In this document: positions 20,901-28,515 of the stretch, one piece after another | How positions within the stretch are numbered: the first letter of the stretch is position 1 | How the letters are laid out: each line of letters opens with the position of its first letter | Assembly (NCBI RefSeq): GCF_900101815.1 | Contig: NZ_FNAO01000003.1 | Span: 434,001 to 498,000, forward strand | DNA length: 64,000 nt | Direction of reading: 5' to 3' | Source: Pricia antarctica | GTDB lineage: Bacteria; Bacteroidota; Bacteroidia; Flavobacteriales; Flavobacteriaceae | Notes under the pieces: generated by a model | Databases searched by the model: none | Told to the model about the DNA's origin: nothing | What the model saw: the letters and a program-made list of their open reading frames with translations, nothing else | Translations under genes and position numbers: made by a program

Positions 20901-21443
20901 GGTGATGGCAAATTTGTCCACAAAGCATTACCGCTTGTGGCACAGATGGCCCCGGTTTACGGTATTTCGATCGAAGATCTTGATGATGATGGACATTTAG
21001 ATGTACTGCTTACCGGCAACAGAACCGATACCGAAACCTTGGGCGGCTCTATGAACAGTTCGAAAGGCATAGTGCTATTGGGCAATGGCAAAGGAAATTT
21101 TCAAAATACCACGGTTGACGTAAGCGGATTTTACACCCTTGGCGACGCCCGGGGCACGGCCCAACTTGTAACCAACGAAGGAGTAGATTTTTTGGTGGCG
21201 AACAATGACGGGGTCATGCAATGTTTCACAAAGAAGAGTCCAAAAAAAACCATCTTATTAAAACAGAACGATACGTATGCCGAAGTTACGCTCACCGATG
21301 GCACTTCGTATAGACAAGAGTTTTATTTCGGTTCGGGCTATTTGACCCAAAATTCCCGAAAATTGCAGGTCCCGGATACTGCGATGGAAATTATCATCTT
21401 TGACTCGCAGAACGCCAGTAGGCAAGGTTTGAACAAAAAGTAA
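17955..21443 (+). CDS. CRTAC1-like FG-GAP/VCBS-repeat lipoprotein with ASPIC/UnbV domain
   Basis: The 1162-residue protein has a lipoprotein signal that begins at a TTG codon: KNLRLPSV, then MMLIAVVGC with the lipidated Cys20. The fit of this signal is why I accept the TTG start. Two sets of FG-GAP/VCBS propeller repeats carry calcium-binding loops such as GDINNDGLPDLFFGG, DYDKDGDLDAYVL, GDVDGDGREDLF and DYDGDGDLDLFVG. Between them, near residues 500-580, is an ASPIC/UnbV domain (YLAVKLKGPELNPGGIGAEV, LHFGLGKRNSVDSLRVTWPD). Such proteins are often encoded beside SusC/SusD pairs in marine Bacteroidota. They probably act as surface or periplasmic binding or adhesion proteins, but no activity is firmly established. 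It follows the cupredoxin remnant. Confidence 0.88.
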   Translation: MKNLRLPSVLFMMLIAVVGCRPDRPTSKFELLPSSETGITFSNDIKETIDFNPLNYLYIYNGAGVGTGDINNDGLPDLFFGGNEVPSRLYLNKGGMTFEDITESAGISKEGWATGISFVDINTDGLMDIYVCIASKEAAKAENKLYINQGNTTFKEEAKAYGLNDSGYSTQVAFFDYDKDGDLDAYVLTNGMESFNHNNLRPIKKNNQGISTDRLYKNNGNNTFTNVSEEAGITIEGYGLGIGILDVNNDGWPDVYCSNDFITNDLLWINNGDGTFTDGIEKYITQTSSNGMGMDIADYNNDGLEDIVQMDMLPESNLHNKTMTPVMNYNGQTLRYDKGYMPQYVRNTLQLRNKDASFSEMGRLAGIHKTDWSWAPLIADLDNDGLKDLFLTNGYGKDITDLDFSNYAVGMNNPFGNDSVRKARIYDNVKKLPTISLANYFYKNEGDLSFKNVTKTWSQGPNSISNGAIYADLDLDGDLDLVSNNINSEAFVYKNLTMENKQQNTRYLAVKLKGPELNPGGIGAEVTLFYGNTIQKTHEYPVRGYVSSVDPVLHFGLGKRNSVDSLRVTWPDGKTQIQRNISTNTRIELSYDDAKTIADERIPKKPTLLQKADGTVSRMVHKENAYVDFMDQPLLLKMLSREGPGLAVGDVDGDGREDLFMSTALKDTSYIWNRAKDGTFKKGPALPQSWKYEQQGSILADFNADGRPDLYVASGGNELPYESGNYQDQLYMQQPDGSFEVSGGLPQINSSTATVNASDYDGDGDLDLFVGSRLKPNSYPVVDQSYILQNINGSFKDVTAAVAPEIADIGMVTSALWTDFNNDNAPDLIVVGEWMEITFFENQNGLLKNVTSESGMPGLSGFWNSINGADFDGDGDIDYIVGNFGENTDLTASEEEPLTIVAKDFDNNGKIDPILGCYVNGVNYPVPSRDALISQISSMKGRFRFYKDYGKATFDEVFTKKELQGAIRKEVTSLKTTYLENKGDGKFVHKALPLVAQMAPVYGISIEDLDDDGHLDVLLTGNRTDTETLGGSMNSSKGIVLLGNGKGNFQNTTVDVSGFYTLGDARGTAQLVTNEGVDFLVANNDGVMQCFTKKSPKKTILLKQNDTYAEVTLTDGTSYRQEFYFGSGYLTQNSRKLQVPDTAMEIIIFDSQNASRQGLNKK

Positions 21444-21595
21444 GGATGCCGGAATTTTTTCAAGATCGGTCCGGCAATTGCAAAAACCACCATCATAAAG
21501 AATGATACACAAGCGGATGATATAAGGTGGCGAATTGGGTATCAATTTAGGGGGTGTGCCCAAAAAAGGGTATAAGCAAATATATGAGTAGGGTA
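21444..21595. other. Non-coding stretch between the FG-GAP gene and the rimP promoter
   Basis: I see no gene here. A perfect 7-bp inverted repeat, TGCCGGA (21447-21453) and TCCGGCA (21470-21476), follows the stop codon of the FG-GAP gene and could act as a 3'-end hairpin. It lacks a T-run directly behind it, so it is a weak terminator candidate. The rest is AT-rich without recognisable structure. Confidence 0.4.
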
Positions 21596-21624
21596 TTGTG
21601 GAAACCAAAAAAATTGTATATTTG
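21596..21624 (+). promoter_or_regulatory. Promoter of the rimP-nusA-infB operon
   Basis: TTG at 21596-21598 and TATATTTG at 21617-21624 are separated by 18 bp. This matches the Bacteroidetes housekeeping promoter (TTG, 17-19 bp, TAnnTTTG) exactly. Transcription should begin a few bases after 21628, which leaves a leader of roughly 145 nt before the rimP ATG. Confidence 0.75.
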
Positions 21625-21654
21625 CACCACTGAAAGAATATCTAAAGTATTCAT

Positions 21655-21680
21655 GAGGGGACAATTAGTCCTCTTTTTTA
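21655..21680 (+). terminator. Terminator-like hairpin in the rimP leader (possible attenuator)
   Basis: GAGGGGAC (21655-21662) pairs with GTCCTCTT (21668-21675) across a 5-nt loop AATTA, with G-U pairs, and is followed by a run of T. It lies only about 25-30 nt after the predicted transcription start and well before rimP, so it could control read-through into the operon. A small inverted repeat, GAATA...TATTC, lies just upstream (21636-21652). Confidence 0.55.
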
Positions 21681-21775
21681 TTTACAGAACTTTCCCGCTG
21701 AAACGGACGGAACATCCAACCAAGGAAAGTTTGGGCAAGCCCGATGCGTTCCGTGTTTGTTGAAAATAGTATACT

Positions 21776-22237
21776 ATGTTCAAGGATAAGGTAAAAACAC
21801 TTTTAGAGGAAGCCTTAAACGACGATACCTCCTTATTTTTAATCGATTTTTCGGTATCCGCCGACAATTCGATTAAAGTGATACTGGATGGTGATTCAGG
21901 GATTACCGTTGAAGATTGTGTGAAGATAAGCAGGGCCATCGAGCATAATCTCGATCGCGAGGAATATGATTTTTCCCTGGAAGTCACCTCTGCCGGAGCG
22001 GCATCGCCCTTGATAATGGCACGACAGTATTCCAAGAACATTGGACGAAAACTGAAGGTCAAAACGGCATCGGATACGTTTGAGGGAAATTTGACCGCAA
22101 CCACCGATACCGGTATTGTACTGGAATGGAAAACTAGGGAACCGAAACCCATCGGAAAAGGAAAAGTAACGGTTCAAAAAGAAGCGAAAATCATTTTTTC
22201 CGATATTGAGGAGGCAAAAGTTATAGTAACAATTTAA
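21776..22237 (+). CDS. rimP: Ribosome maturation factor RimP
   Basis: The 153-residue protein is the usual RimP size and binds the 30S subunit during assembly. Visible family features are the N-terminal alpha/beta domain with DFSVSADNSIKVILDGDSGI and VEDCVKISRAIEHNL. The hallmark EVTSAGAASPLIMARQYSKN corresponds to the EVSSPG...P motif; here it reads EVTSAGAASP, which is typical for Bacteroidota. The C-terminal small beta barrel ends EEAKVIVTI. It is the first gene of a rimP-nusA-infB operon, an order conserved in many bacteria, with 13 bp to nusA. The promoter and hairpin leader upstream suggest regulation of the whole operon. Confidence 0.95.
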   Translation: MFKDKVKTLLEEALNDDTSLFLIDFSVSADNSIKVILDGDSGITVEDCVKISRAIEHNLDREEYDFSLEVTSAGAASPLIMARQYSKNIGRKLKVKTASDTFEGNLTATTDTGIVLEWKTREPKPIGKGKVTVQKEAKIIFSDIEEAKVIVTI

Positions 22238-22250
22238 CGGTAATAGCGTA

Positions 22251-23483
22251 ATGGAAAATATTGCACTCATTGAGTCTTTTTCAGAATTCAAGGACGATAA
22301 GTTTATAGATAGGGTAACGTTGATGGCGATTTTAGAGGATGTATTCCGTAGCGCCCTCAAAAAGAAATTCGGGTCTGACGATAATTTTGATATAATTATC
22401 AATCCCGATAAGGGCGATTTGGAAATCTGGAGAAACCGGATCGTAGTACTCGACGGGGAAGTTGAGGAGCCCAATGAAGAAATATCTTTGACAGAAGCCC
22501 GAAAGATCGAACCCGATTTCGAAGTGGGCGAAGATGTATCGGAAGAAGTAAAATTGATCAACTTGGGAAGAAGGGCGATTTTGGCCCTACGCCAGAACCT
22601 GATCTCAAAAATTCACGAACACGACAATACCACCATATACAAGCATTTCAAAGATCTTGAAGGTGAAATATACACCGCCGAGGTGCATCATATTAGACAT
22701 AAAGCCATTATTTTGTTGGATGACGAGGGTAATGAGATCATCCTTCCCAAAGACAGACAGATTCCTTCAGATTTTTTCAGAAAAGGAGACAATGTACGCG
22801 GCATCATAGAAACGGTTGAACTAAAGGGAACCAAGCCGACGATTATTATGTCAAGGGCATCCCCGAAATTCTTGGAACAATTATTTTTCCAGGAAATCCC
22901 GGAAGTCTATGACGGACTGATTACCGTCAAAAAGGTGGTCCGTATTCCCGGTGAAAAGGCCAAAGTTGCCGTCGATTCCTATGATGACCGTATCGATCCC
23001 GTAGGTGCCTGCGTGGGAATGAAGGGCTCTCGAATTCACGGTATCGTGCGCGAACTGGGCAACGAAAATATCGATGTTATCAACTGGACGGCCAATCCAC
23101 AACTAATGGTTACCAGGGCATTGAGCCCGGCAAGGGTCACCAGCGTAAAGCTGAACGATGAAAACATGACTGCGCAAGTCTATTTAAGGCCCGAGGAAGT
23201 TTCAAAGGCGATTGGACGCGGCGGACATAACATTCGCTTGGCAGGCCAGCTAACGGGCTATGAAATCGATGTATTCCGTGAAGGCGTCGAAGAAGATGTG
23301 GAATTGACAGAATTTAGGGACGAAATCGATGCGTGGATCATCGAAGAATTCAAGAAAATCGGTCTCGACACAGCTCGCAGTATCATCGAACAAGATGTAG
23401 CCGATTTGGTCAAACGTACCGACCTTGAAGAGGAGACCGTTGTAGAGGTTGTACGTATACTCAAGGAAGAATTGGAAGATTAG
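22251..23483 (+). CDS. nusA: Transcription termination/antitermination factor NusA
   Basis: The 410-residue protein contains, in order, the NusA N-terminal RNA polymerase-binding domain (about 1-125), an S1 RNA-binding domain (about 130-200, EGEIYTAEVHHIRHKAIILL) and two KH domains. The first KH carries DPVGACVGMKGSRIHGIVREL and the second KAIGRGGHNIRLAGQLTGYEI. There are no C-terminal acidic repeats of the E. coli type, which is normal outside the gammaproteobacteria. It acts in pausing, termination and antitermination. It lies between rimP and infB; the terminator-like hairpin in the rimP leader would offer a place for NusA to influence its own operon. Confidence 0.96.
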   Translation: MENIALIESFSEFKDDKFIDRVTLMAILEDVFRSALKKKFGSDDNFDIIINPDKGDLEIWRNRIVVLDGEVEEPNEEISLTEARKIEPDFEVGEDVSEEVKLINLGRRAILALRQNLISKIHEHDNTTIYKHFKDLEGEIYTAEVHHIRHKAIILLDDEGNEIILPKDRQIPSDFFRKGDNVRGIIETVELKGTKPTIIMSRASPKFLEQLFFQEIPEVYDGLITVKKVVRIPGEKAKVAVDSYDDRIDPVGACVGMKGSRIHGIVRELGNENIDVINWTANPQLMVTRALSPARVTSVKLNDENMTAQVYLRPEEVSKAIGRGGHNIRLAGQLTGYEIDVFREGVEEDVELTEFRDEIDAWIIEEFKKIGLDTARSIIEQDVADLVKRTDLEEETVVEVVRILKEELED

Positions 23484-23524
23484 CTATATATTAGCGATTA
23501 TTAGAATTTAGGAGAATAGTATTT

Positions 23525-26266
23525 ATGGCAGACATTGCAAAAATTAGGCTCAACAAAGTCCTAAAGGAATTCAATATTTCTTTGGACAGGGCGGTAGATT
23601 TTCTGGCTTCAAAAGGGCATGAAATCGATTCGCGGCCTACCACCAAGATTTCCGATGAGGTATATCAGGTGCTTCAAGACGAGTTTCAGACCGATAAGAG
23701 CAAGAAGGTAGCCTCTAAAGAAGTCGGCGAAGAAAAGCGTAAGGAAAAAGAAGCGCTTCGTTTGCAATTGGAGCAAGAACAAGAAGACCGAAGATTAGCT
23801 AGGGAACGTCGGGCCGAGACCTCTGCGGAAAGCAGAATGGTGGGCAAGGTCGAGCTGGCCGGTACGAAGACCGTAGGAAAAATTGATCTTGATGCCGGTA
23901 AAAAGAAAAAGGCAGAGCCTGTAAAGGAACAAAAACCGGCAGAACCGGAACCGGAACCCGAAACACAACCAAAAACAGTTGTGAAAGAGGAAACTCCCCA
24001 AGTTCAGGAAGCCAAAAAAACTGAGGAAAAACCCGAAGAGAAGCCTTCCGAGGAGAAGAAGGAAGAAAAAAAGCCGGAAGTCGAAGCGGAAAACGTAGCT
24101 GAAAAGCCAGGGGACGATGTTCTCAAAACGAACTACAAAAAGCTATCGGGTCCTACGATAACCGCTAAAATCGATCTTTCACAATTCAAAAAAGCCAAGA
24201 AAAAGAAAGACGACACCCCATCTTCCGACAGCAGTGGCCGCAAGAAACGTAGAAAACGTATTGTAAGTAAGGCCGGCAACACCACTACTACACCTGGTAT
24301 TGACAGGAACTTCAAAAAGGGAGGCCGTAGATCGACCGCTGCAAAGGTGGAGCCCACCGAAGAGGACGTACAAAAACAGATTCGCGAGACCCTCGAAAAA
24401 CTTCAGGGAAAATCGAAAAAAGGTAAAGGCGCCAAATACAGAAGAGACAAACGTGACCAGCACCGTCAGCAGACCGAAAAAGATTTCGAGCAGCAAGAAC
24501 TTGAAGACAAGACCTTAAAGGTGACCGAATTCGTTACGGCAAGTGAGATTGCCACGATGATGGACGTTTCTACCACTGAAATCATATCGGCCTGTATGTC
24601 GCTGGGCATCATGGTTACCATGAACCAGCGCTTAGATGCAGAAACCCTTTCCATCGTAGCCGATGAATTTGGTTATGAAGTCGAATTCGTAGCCGCCGAC
24701 CTCGAGGAAACTATCAAGATCGCGGCCGATGCCGAAAAAGATCTTAAACCCCGAGCGCCGATTGTTACCGTTATGGGGCATGTCGATCACGGTAAGACCT
24801 CGTTGCTCGATTATGTTCGCGAGGCCAATGTAATCGCCGGTGAAAGCGGGGGAATTACCCAGCACATCGGTGCCTATGGCGTCACCTTAAAAGACGGTCA
24901 AAAAATTACGTTTCTCGATACTCCGGGCCACGAAGCATTTACGGCCATGCGGGCCCGGGGTGCGCAGGTAACCGATATCGCCGTTATCGTAATCGCAGCA
25001 GACGATGATATCATGCCCCAGACCAAGGAAGCGATCAGCCATGCCCAGGCAGCAAACGTGCCCATAGTTTTTGCCATTAACAAAATCGATAGGTCCGCGG
25101 CCAACCCGGATAAGATCAAGGAAGGGCTTTCACAAATGAACCTATTGGTCGAAGACTGGGGCGGTAAAATCCAATCCCAAGATATTTCTGCCAAAACCGG
25201 GGAAGGTGTTGAAGAACTATTGGAGAAAGTTTTATTGGAAGCCGAACTTTTAGAGCTTAAGGCCAACCCCGACAAAATCGCCAACGGAACCGTCGTAGAG
25301 GCGTTCTTGGACAAAGGACGAGGTTATGTTTCCACAATTTTGGTTCAAGGCGGCACCCTTAAAATAGGGGATTACGTCTTGGCAGGCACCCACAGTGGTA
25401 AAGTGAAGGCCATGCAAGACGAACGCGGAAATAGCATTCCAACAGCAGGGCCGGCAACACCGATTTCCATTTTAGGACTTGACGGCGCCCCACAGGCAGG
25501 TGATAAATTCAACGTGCTTGAAGACGAAAGGGATGCGAAACAAATCGCTACGAAAAGATCCCAACTGCGCCGCGAACAATCCGTACGTACACAGCGTCAT
25601 ATTACGCTAGATGAAATCGGAAGACGTATTGCGCTCGGCGACTTTAAAGAGCTGAACATCATTTTGAAAGGTGATGTTGATGGTTCGGTGGAAGCCTTGA
25701 CGGATTCCTTCCAGAAACTGTCTACCGAAGAGATACAAGTGAACATCATACATAAAGGGGTCGGCGCGATTACCGAATCCGACGTATTGTTGGCCTCTGC
25801 GTCCGACGCCATCATTATCGGCTTTAATGTAAGGCCCATGGGCAATGCCAGGGATGTGGCCGAAAAAGAAGAAATCGATATCCGCATGTATTCCATCATT
25901 TATGATGCGATCAATGACCTGAAAGATGCCATGGAAGGTATGCTTTCACCAGAAATCAAGGAGGAGATTACCGGTACCGCCGAAATTCGGGAAACCTTTA
26001 AAATTTCCAAGGTGGGTACCATTGCGGGCTGTATGGTAACCAACGGGAAGATTTTCCGCAATTCCAACATACGGCTTATTCGCGACGGTGTGGTAGTCTA
26101 CACCGGTGAACTTTCATCGCTGAAACGATTTAAAGATGACGCTAAGGAAGTCGCCAAGGGCTATGACTGTGGTCTACAGATCAAAAACTACAATGATATC
26201 ATGGAAGGCGATATTGTAGAAGCGTTCCAGGAAGTGGCTGTCAAAAAGAAATTGAAATCCAAGTAG
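23525..26266 (+). CDS. infB: Translation initiation factor IF-2
   Basis: This 913-residue GTPase delivers initiator tRNA to the ribosome. The N-terminus has the IF2-N helical motif ([21 protein letters not shown]). A long low-complexity, highly charged Lys/Glu/Pro-rich region follows to about residue 330, then a second IF2-N domain ([15 protein letters not shown]). The G domain shows GHVDHGKTS from Gly418, DTPGHEAF and NKID. Domains II to IV end with [14 protein letters not shown] and DIVEAF. It is the last gene of the rimP-nusA-infB operon and is followed by a clear intrinsic terminator. Confidence 0.97.
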   Translation: MADIAKIRLNKVLKEFNISLDRAVDFLASKGHEIDSRPTTKISDEVYQVLQDEFQTDKSKKVASKEVGEEKRKEKEALRLQLEQEQEDRRLARERRAETSAESRMVGKVELAGTKTVGKIDLDAGKKKKAEPVKEQKPAEPEPEPETQPKTVVKEETPQVQEAKKTEEKPEEKPSEEKKEEKKPEVEAENVAEKPGDDVLKTNYKKLSGPTITAKIDLSQFKKAKKKKDDTPSSDSSGRKKRRKRIVSKAGNTTTTPGIDRNFKKGGRRSTAAKVEPTEEDVQKQIRETLEKLQGKSKKGKGAKYRRDKRDQHRQQTEKDFEQQELEDKTLKVTEFVTASEIATMMDVSTTEIISACMSLGIMVTMNQRLDAETLSIVADEFGYEVEFVAADLEETIKIAADAEKDLKPRAPIVTVMGHVDHGKTSLLDYVREANVIAGESGGITQHIGAYGVTLKDGQKITFLDTPGHEAFTAMRARGAQVTDIAVIVIAADDDIMPQTKEAISHAQAANVPIVFAINKIDRSAANPDKIKEGLSQMNLLVEDWGGKIQSQDISAKTGEGVEELLEKVLLEAELLELKANPDKIANGTVVEAFLDKGRGYVSTILVQGGTLKIGDYVLAGTHSGKVKAMQDERGNSIPTAGPATPISILGLDGAPQAGDKFNVLEDERDAKQIATKRSQLRREQSVRTQRHITLDEIGRRIALGDFKELNIILKGDVDGSVEALTDSFQKLSTEEIQVNIIHKGVGAITESDVLLASASDAIIIGFNVRPMGNARDVAEKEEIDIRMYSIIYDAINDLKDAMEGMLSPEIKEEITGTAEIRETFKISKVGTIAGCMVTNGKIFRNSNIRLIRDGVVVYTGELSSLKRFKDDAKEVAKGYDCGLQIKNYNDIMEGDIVEAFQEVAVKKKLKSK

Positions 26267-26298
26267 GAAAATTCCAGATTACAACTTTGAAATCCGAT

Positions 26299-26332
26299 AA
26301 AAAAAATCGACCTCAACGGGTCGATTTTTTTC
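26299..26332 (+). terminator. Intrinsic terminator after infB
   Basis: A perfect 12-bp stem, AAAAAATCGACC (26301-26312) and GGTCGATTTTTT (26319-26330), with a 6-nt loop TCAACG and a following T-run, sits 34 bp after the infB stop. It ends the rimP-nusA-infB transcript and may also serve the convergent SPOR gene. Confidence 0.9.
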
Positions 26333-26434
26333 ATTTTATGATATCCCATCTCCAAGATTTTTCACACTTTTTATGTGCATTTTGGAATTTGACAGCGCGA
26401 CTGGACTCGATCTGACAAATTAAATATCCCCCTC

Positions 26435-26806
26435 TTACCGAGGTGATTTTTTGGGCTGTAGCAGCATCGCATCGGGATATTTTTGTCGTACCTCCTTAAA
26501 CTTTCGCTCCGCATCGAGCTTGTTTTTAAAACGGCCTACGCGCACTCTATACGTAGGGGAATCAAAATCTATATTGGAAAAAAGGCTTGGAAAATCCTGC
26601 TCTACTTTCGACTTGATTTCATTGGCCTTTGCAAAATCCCCAAACCCGACCTGAATGCGATAATAGGCCGCACTTTCGTTGGCCGTTTTATAAATGGCCA
26701 ACAAATCGGTGATTTTCTGGTCTTGATCGATAGTAATTTTTCCTTTTTGCGCCTGACCGAAAGCGCAGGATACTACCAACAGCATTAAACAAATAACTCT
26801 TTTCAT
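26435..26806 (-). CDS. Small secreted SPOR-domain protein
   Basis: From the ATG used here the protein has about 123 residues, with a signal peptide (MKRVICLMLLVVSCAFGQAQ). A SPOR domain follows, covering YYRIQVGFGDFAKANEIKSK and YRVRVGRFKNKLDAERKFKE, the two RNP-like halves of the fold. SPOR domains bind denuded peptidoglycan glycan strands, often at the septum. The frame continues upstream to a TTG, but the added residues lie before the signal peptide and are unlikely to be translated. The gene stands alone and converges with infB. The Cys in VVSCAFG could suggest a lipoprotein, but the following FGQAQ fits signal peptidase I better. Confidence 0.85.
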   Translation of the reverse strand: MKRVICLMLLVVSCAFGQAQKGKITIDQDQKITDLLAIYKTANESAAYYRIQVGFGDFAKANEIKSKVEQDFPSLFSNIDFDSPTYRVRVGRFKNKLDAERKFKEVRQKYPDAMLLQPKKSPR

Positions 26807-26947
26807 GAACTGCAATTTATTGGGTATAAAAGTCTTGTGCAAAAGTAATTTTTTATAAATCAAAGAAGACCCAAAAGTAATTATTTAGAACAGTTATAAA
26901 TTAACTATTATCAATCCGTTAACATTTACTAAACAAAGTCTATGTCT

Positions 26948-26955
26948 TATTTTTG
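26948..26955 (+). promoter_or_regulatory. Candidate -7 box for the alternative complex III operon
   Basis: TATTTTTG fits the TAnnTTTG consensus and is followed by a GCAC start region, about 95 bp before the actA ATG. The -33 region has only TTT/TTA rather than TTG. As it lies in the single 180-bp gap before an eight-gene respiratory block, it is the best candidate for the operon promoter. Confidence 0.5.
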
Positions 26956-27042
26956 CACTTGATTTGGCATGTATAGAGTGAATCCATACTTTCGTTTGAC
27001 CATTAATAATCGTGCCAAAGTTTAGATAGAAATTGACTCCAT

Positions 27043-28443
27043 ATGCAAAAGCTTTCGTACCGCCATCGAATTTCTAGAGTTGTAGGTATAGGTATATTAT
27101 TTTTCCTACTCTTTTCCCTTCCTATTTGCGCACAACAAAAGGCGGTTCAGGATTCCACCTCAACCGCAGATTCTGAGCAGGCCGATAGTGGAGGCTCCGA
27201 AGATTCCGCCGCGGATACCGACGGCGATCCAGCAGCGGGCAAACAAATCTTTAACCAAAATTGTGCAGCCTGTCATGCATTAGATCGTAAAATGACTGGG
27301 CCCGCACTGGGCAACGTTGAACAGAAAATACAGGACGAGGCCGGTCTGGGAAGGGACTGGATCTATAAATGGATAAAGAATAGTGCCGGTCTGATCAGCT
27401 CGGGCGACGAATACGCCAACAAAATCTACAACCAGTTCAACCAGGTTGCAATGACCGCCTTTCCTACCCTCAGTAATGAGGATATCGATAATATTCTGGC
27501 CTATACCAACGCACCGCCTAAAAAAGCTGCGGACGCGGGCGCGGATCAGGCTGCAGCCGGCGGAGGCGGAGGCGGTTCGGCATCCTCCGGCATATCCAAC
27601 GAAATCATCTTGGGTGCCCTCGCCTTGGTTTTCGGCTTATTGGTCGCGATGCTGTTCTTGGTCAACAAAACCTTACAAAGGATTGCCGCAGCGAACGGAA
27701 TCGCAGTTGAAAAGGATGAGTCCGAAAAGCGTCTTCCAATTTGGAAGGCATTTGCAAAAAATCAGTTCTTGGTATTTGTATCCGTTGTCCTATTATTATT
27801 GGGTGGTGCTTATTTTGCTTACGGATGGATGATGCAGATAGGCGTTGACCAAGGCTATGAACCGATTCAGCCGATCCATTATTCCCACAGGATCCACGCC
27901 GGGGAGAACAAAATTGAGTGTAAATACTGCCATTCTTCGGCACGGGTGTCCAAACACTCGGGCATTCCTTCCCTAAACGTATGTATGAACTGTCACAAAT
28001 CGATTTATGAAGTGGCCGACGAAACTTTGAAAAAAGGAAAACAAGAATACGGGGTTGACTACAACAAAGAAATAAAAAAGCTCTACGCCGCTGTCGGTTG
28101 GGACGAGGAAAACCAAAAATATACCGGCGAGAGCCAGCCGGTAGAATGGATCCGAATACATAACCTTCCTGATTTTGCCTATTTCAACCATTCACAGCAC
28201 CATATTGTTGGGGGCATTCAGTGTCAGGAATGTCACGGTCCCGTTGAGGAAATGGAAATCATGTACCAATATTCACCGCTTACCATGGGCTGGTGTATCA
28301 ATTGCCACCGGGAGACCAACGTGAAGGTCGAAGGCAATGCGTATTACGACAAAATTCATGAACAGCTCGCCAAAAAATACGGAGTGGAGACCTTTACCGT
28401 AGCACAAATGGGAGGCATAGAATGCGGGAAATGTCACTACTAG
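27043..28443 (+). CDS. actA: Alternative complex III subunit ActA: multihaem cytochrome c with fused monohaem domain
   Basis: This 466-residue protein carries electrons in the quinol:cytochrome c oxidoreductase that replaces the bc1 complex. After a signal peptide (to about residue 31) and an acidic linker there is a monohaem cytochrome c domain with CAACH at 74-78. Two membrane helices follow (about 188-210 and 242-262). The periplasmic part has five more haem sites: CKYCH (293), CMNCH (314), CQECH, CINCH and CGKCH near the C-terminus, making six CxxCH motifs in total. The fusion of a monohaem domain to pentahaem ActA is known from flavobacteria. It is the first gene of actABCDEF and starts about 90 bp after a candidate promoter. 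Confidence 0.93.
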   Translation: MQKLSYRHRISRVVGIGILFFLLFSLPICAQQKAVQDSTSTADSEQADSGGSEDSAADTDGDPAAGKQIFNQNCAACHALDRKMTGPALGNVEQKIQDEAGLGRDWIYKWIKNSAGLISSGDEYANKIYNQFNQVAMTAFPTLSNEDIDNILAYTNAPPKKAADAGADQAAAGGGGGGSASSGISNEIILGALALVFGLLVAMLFLVNKTLQRIAAANGIAVEKDESEKRLPIWKAFAKNQFLVFVSVVLLLLGGAYFAYGWMMQIGVDQGYEPIQPIHYSHRIHAGENKIECKYCHSSARVSKHSGIPSLNVCMNCHKSIYEVADETLKKGKQEYGVDYNKEIKKLYAAVGWDEENQKYTGESQPVEWIRIHNLPDFAYFNHSQHHIVGGIQCQECHGPVEEMEIMYQYSPLTMGWCINCHRETNVKVEGNAYYDKIHEQLAKKYGVETFTVAQMGGIECGKCHY

Positions 28444-28515
28444 ATGGCCAATAATTGTCCATTTTTTTAAACAACAACGAATTCCCCTGGAAATACAAAA
28501 TTGCAAATAGAATAT

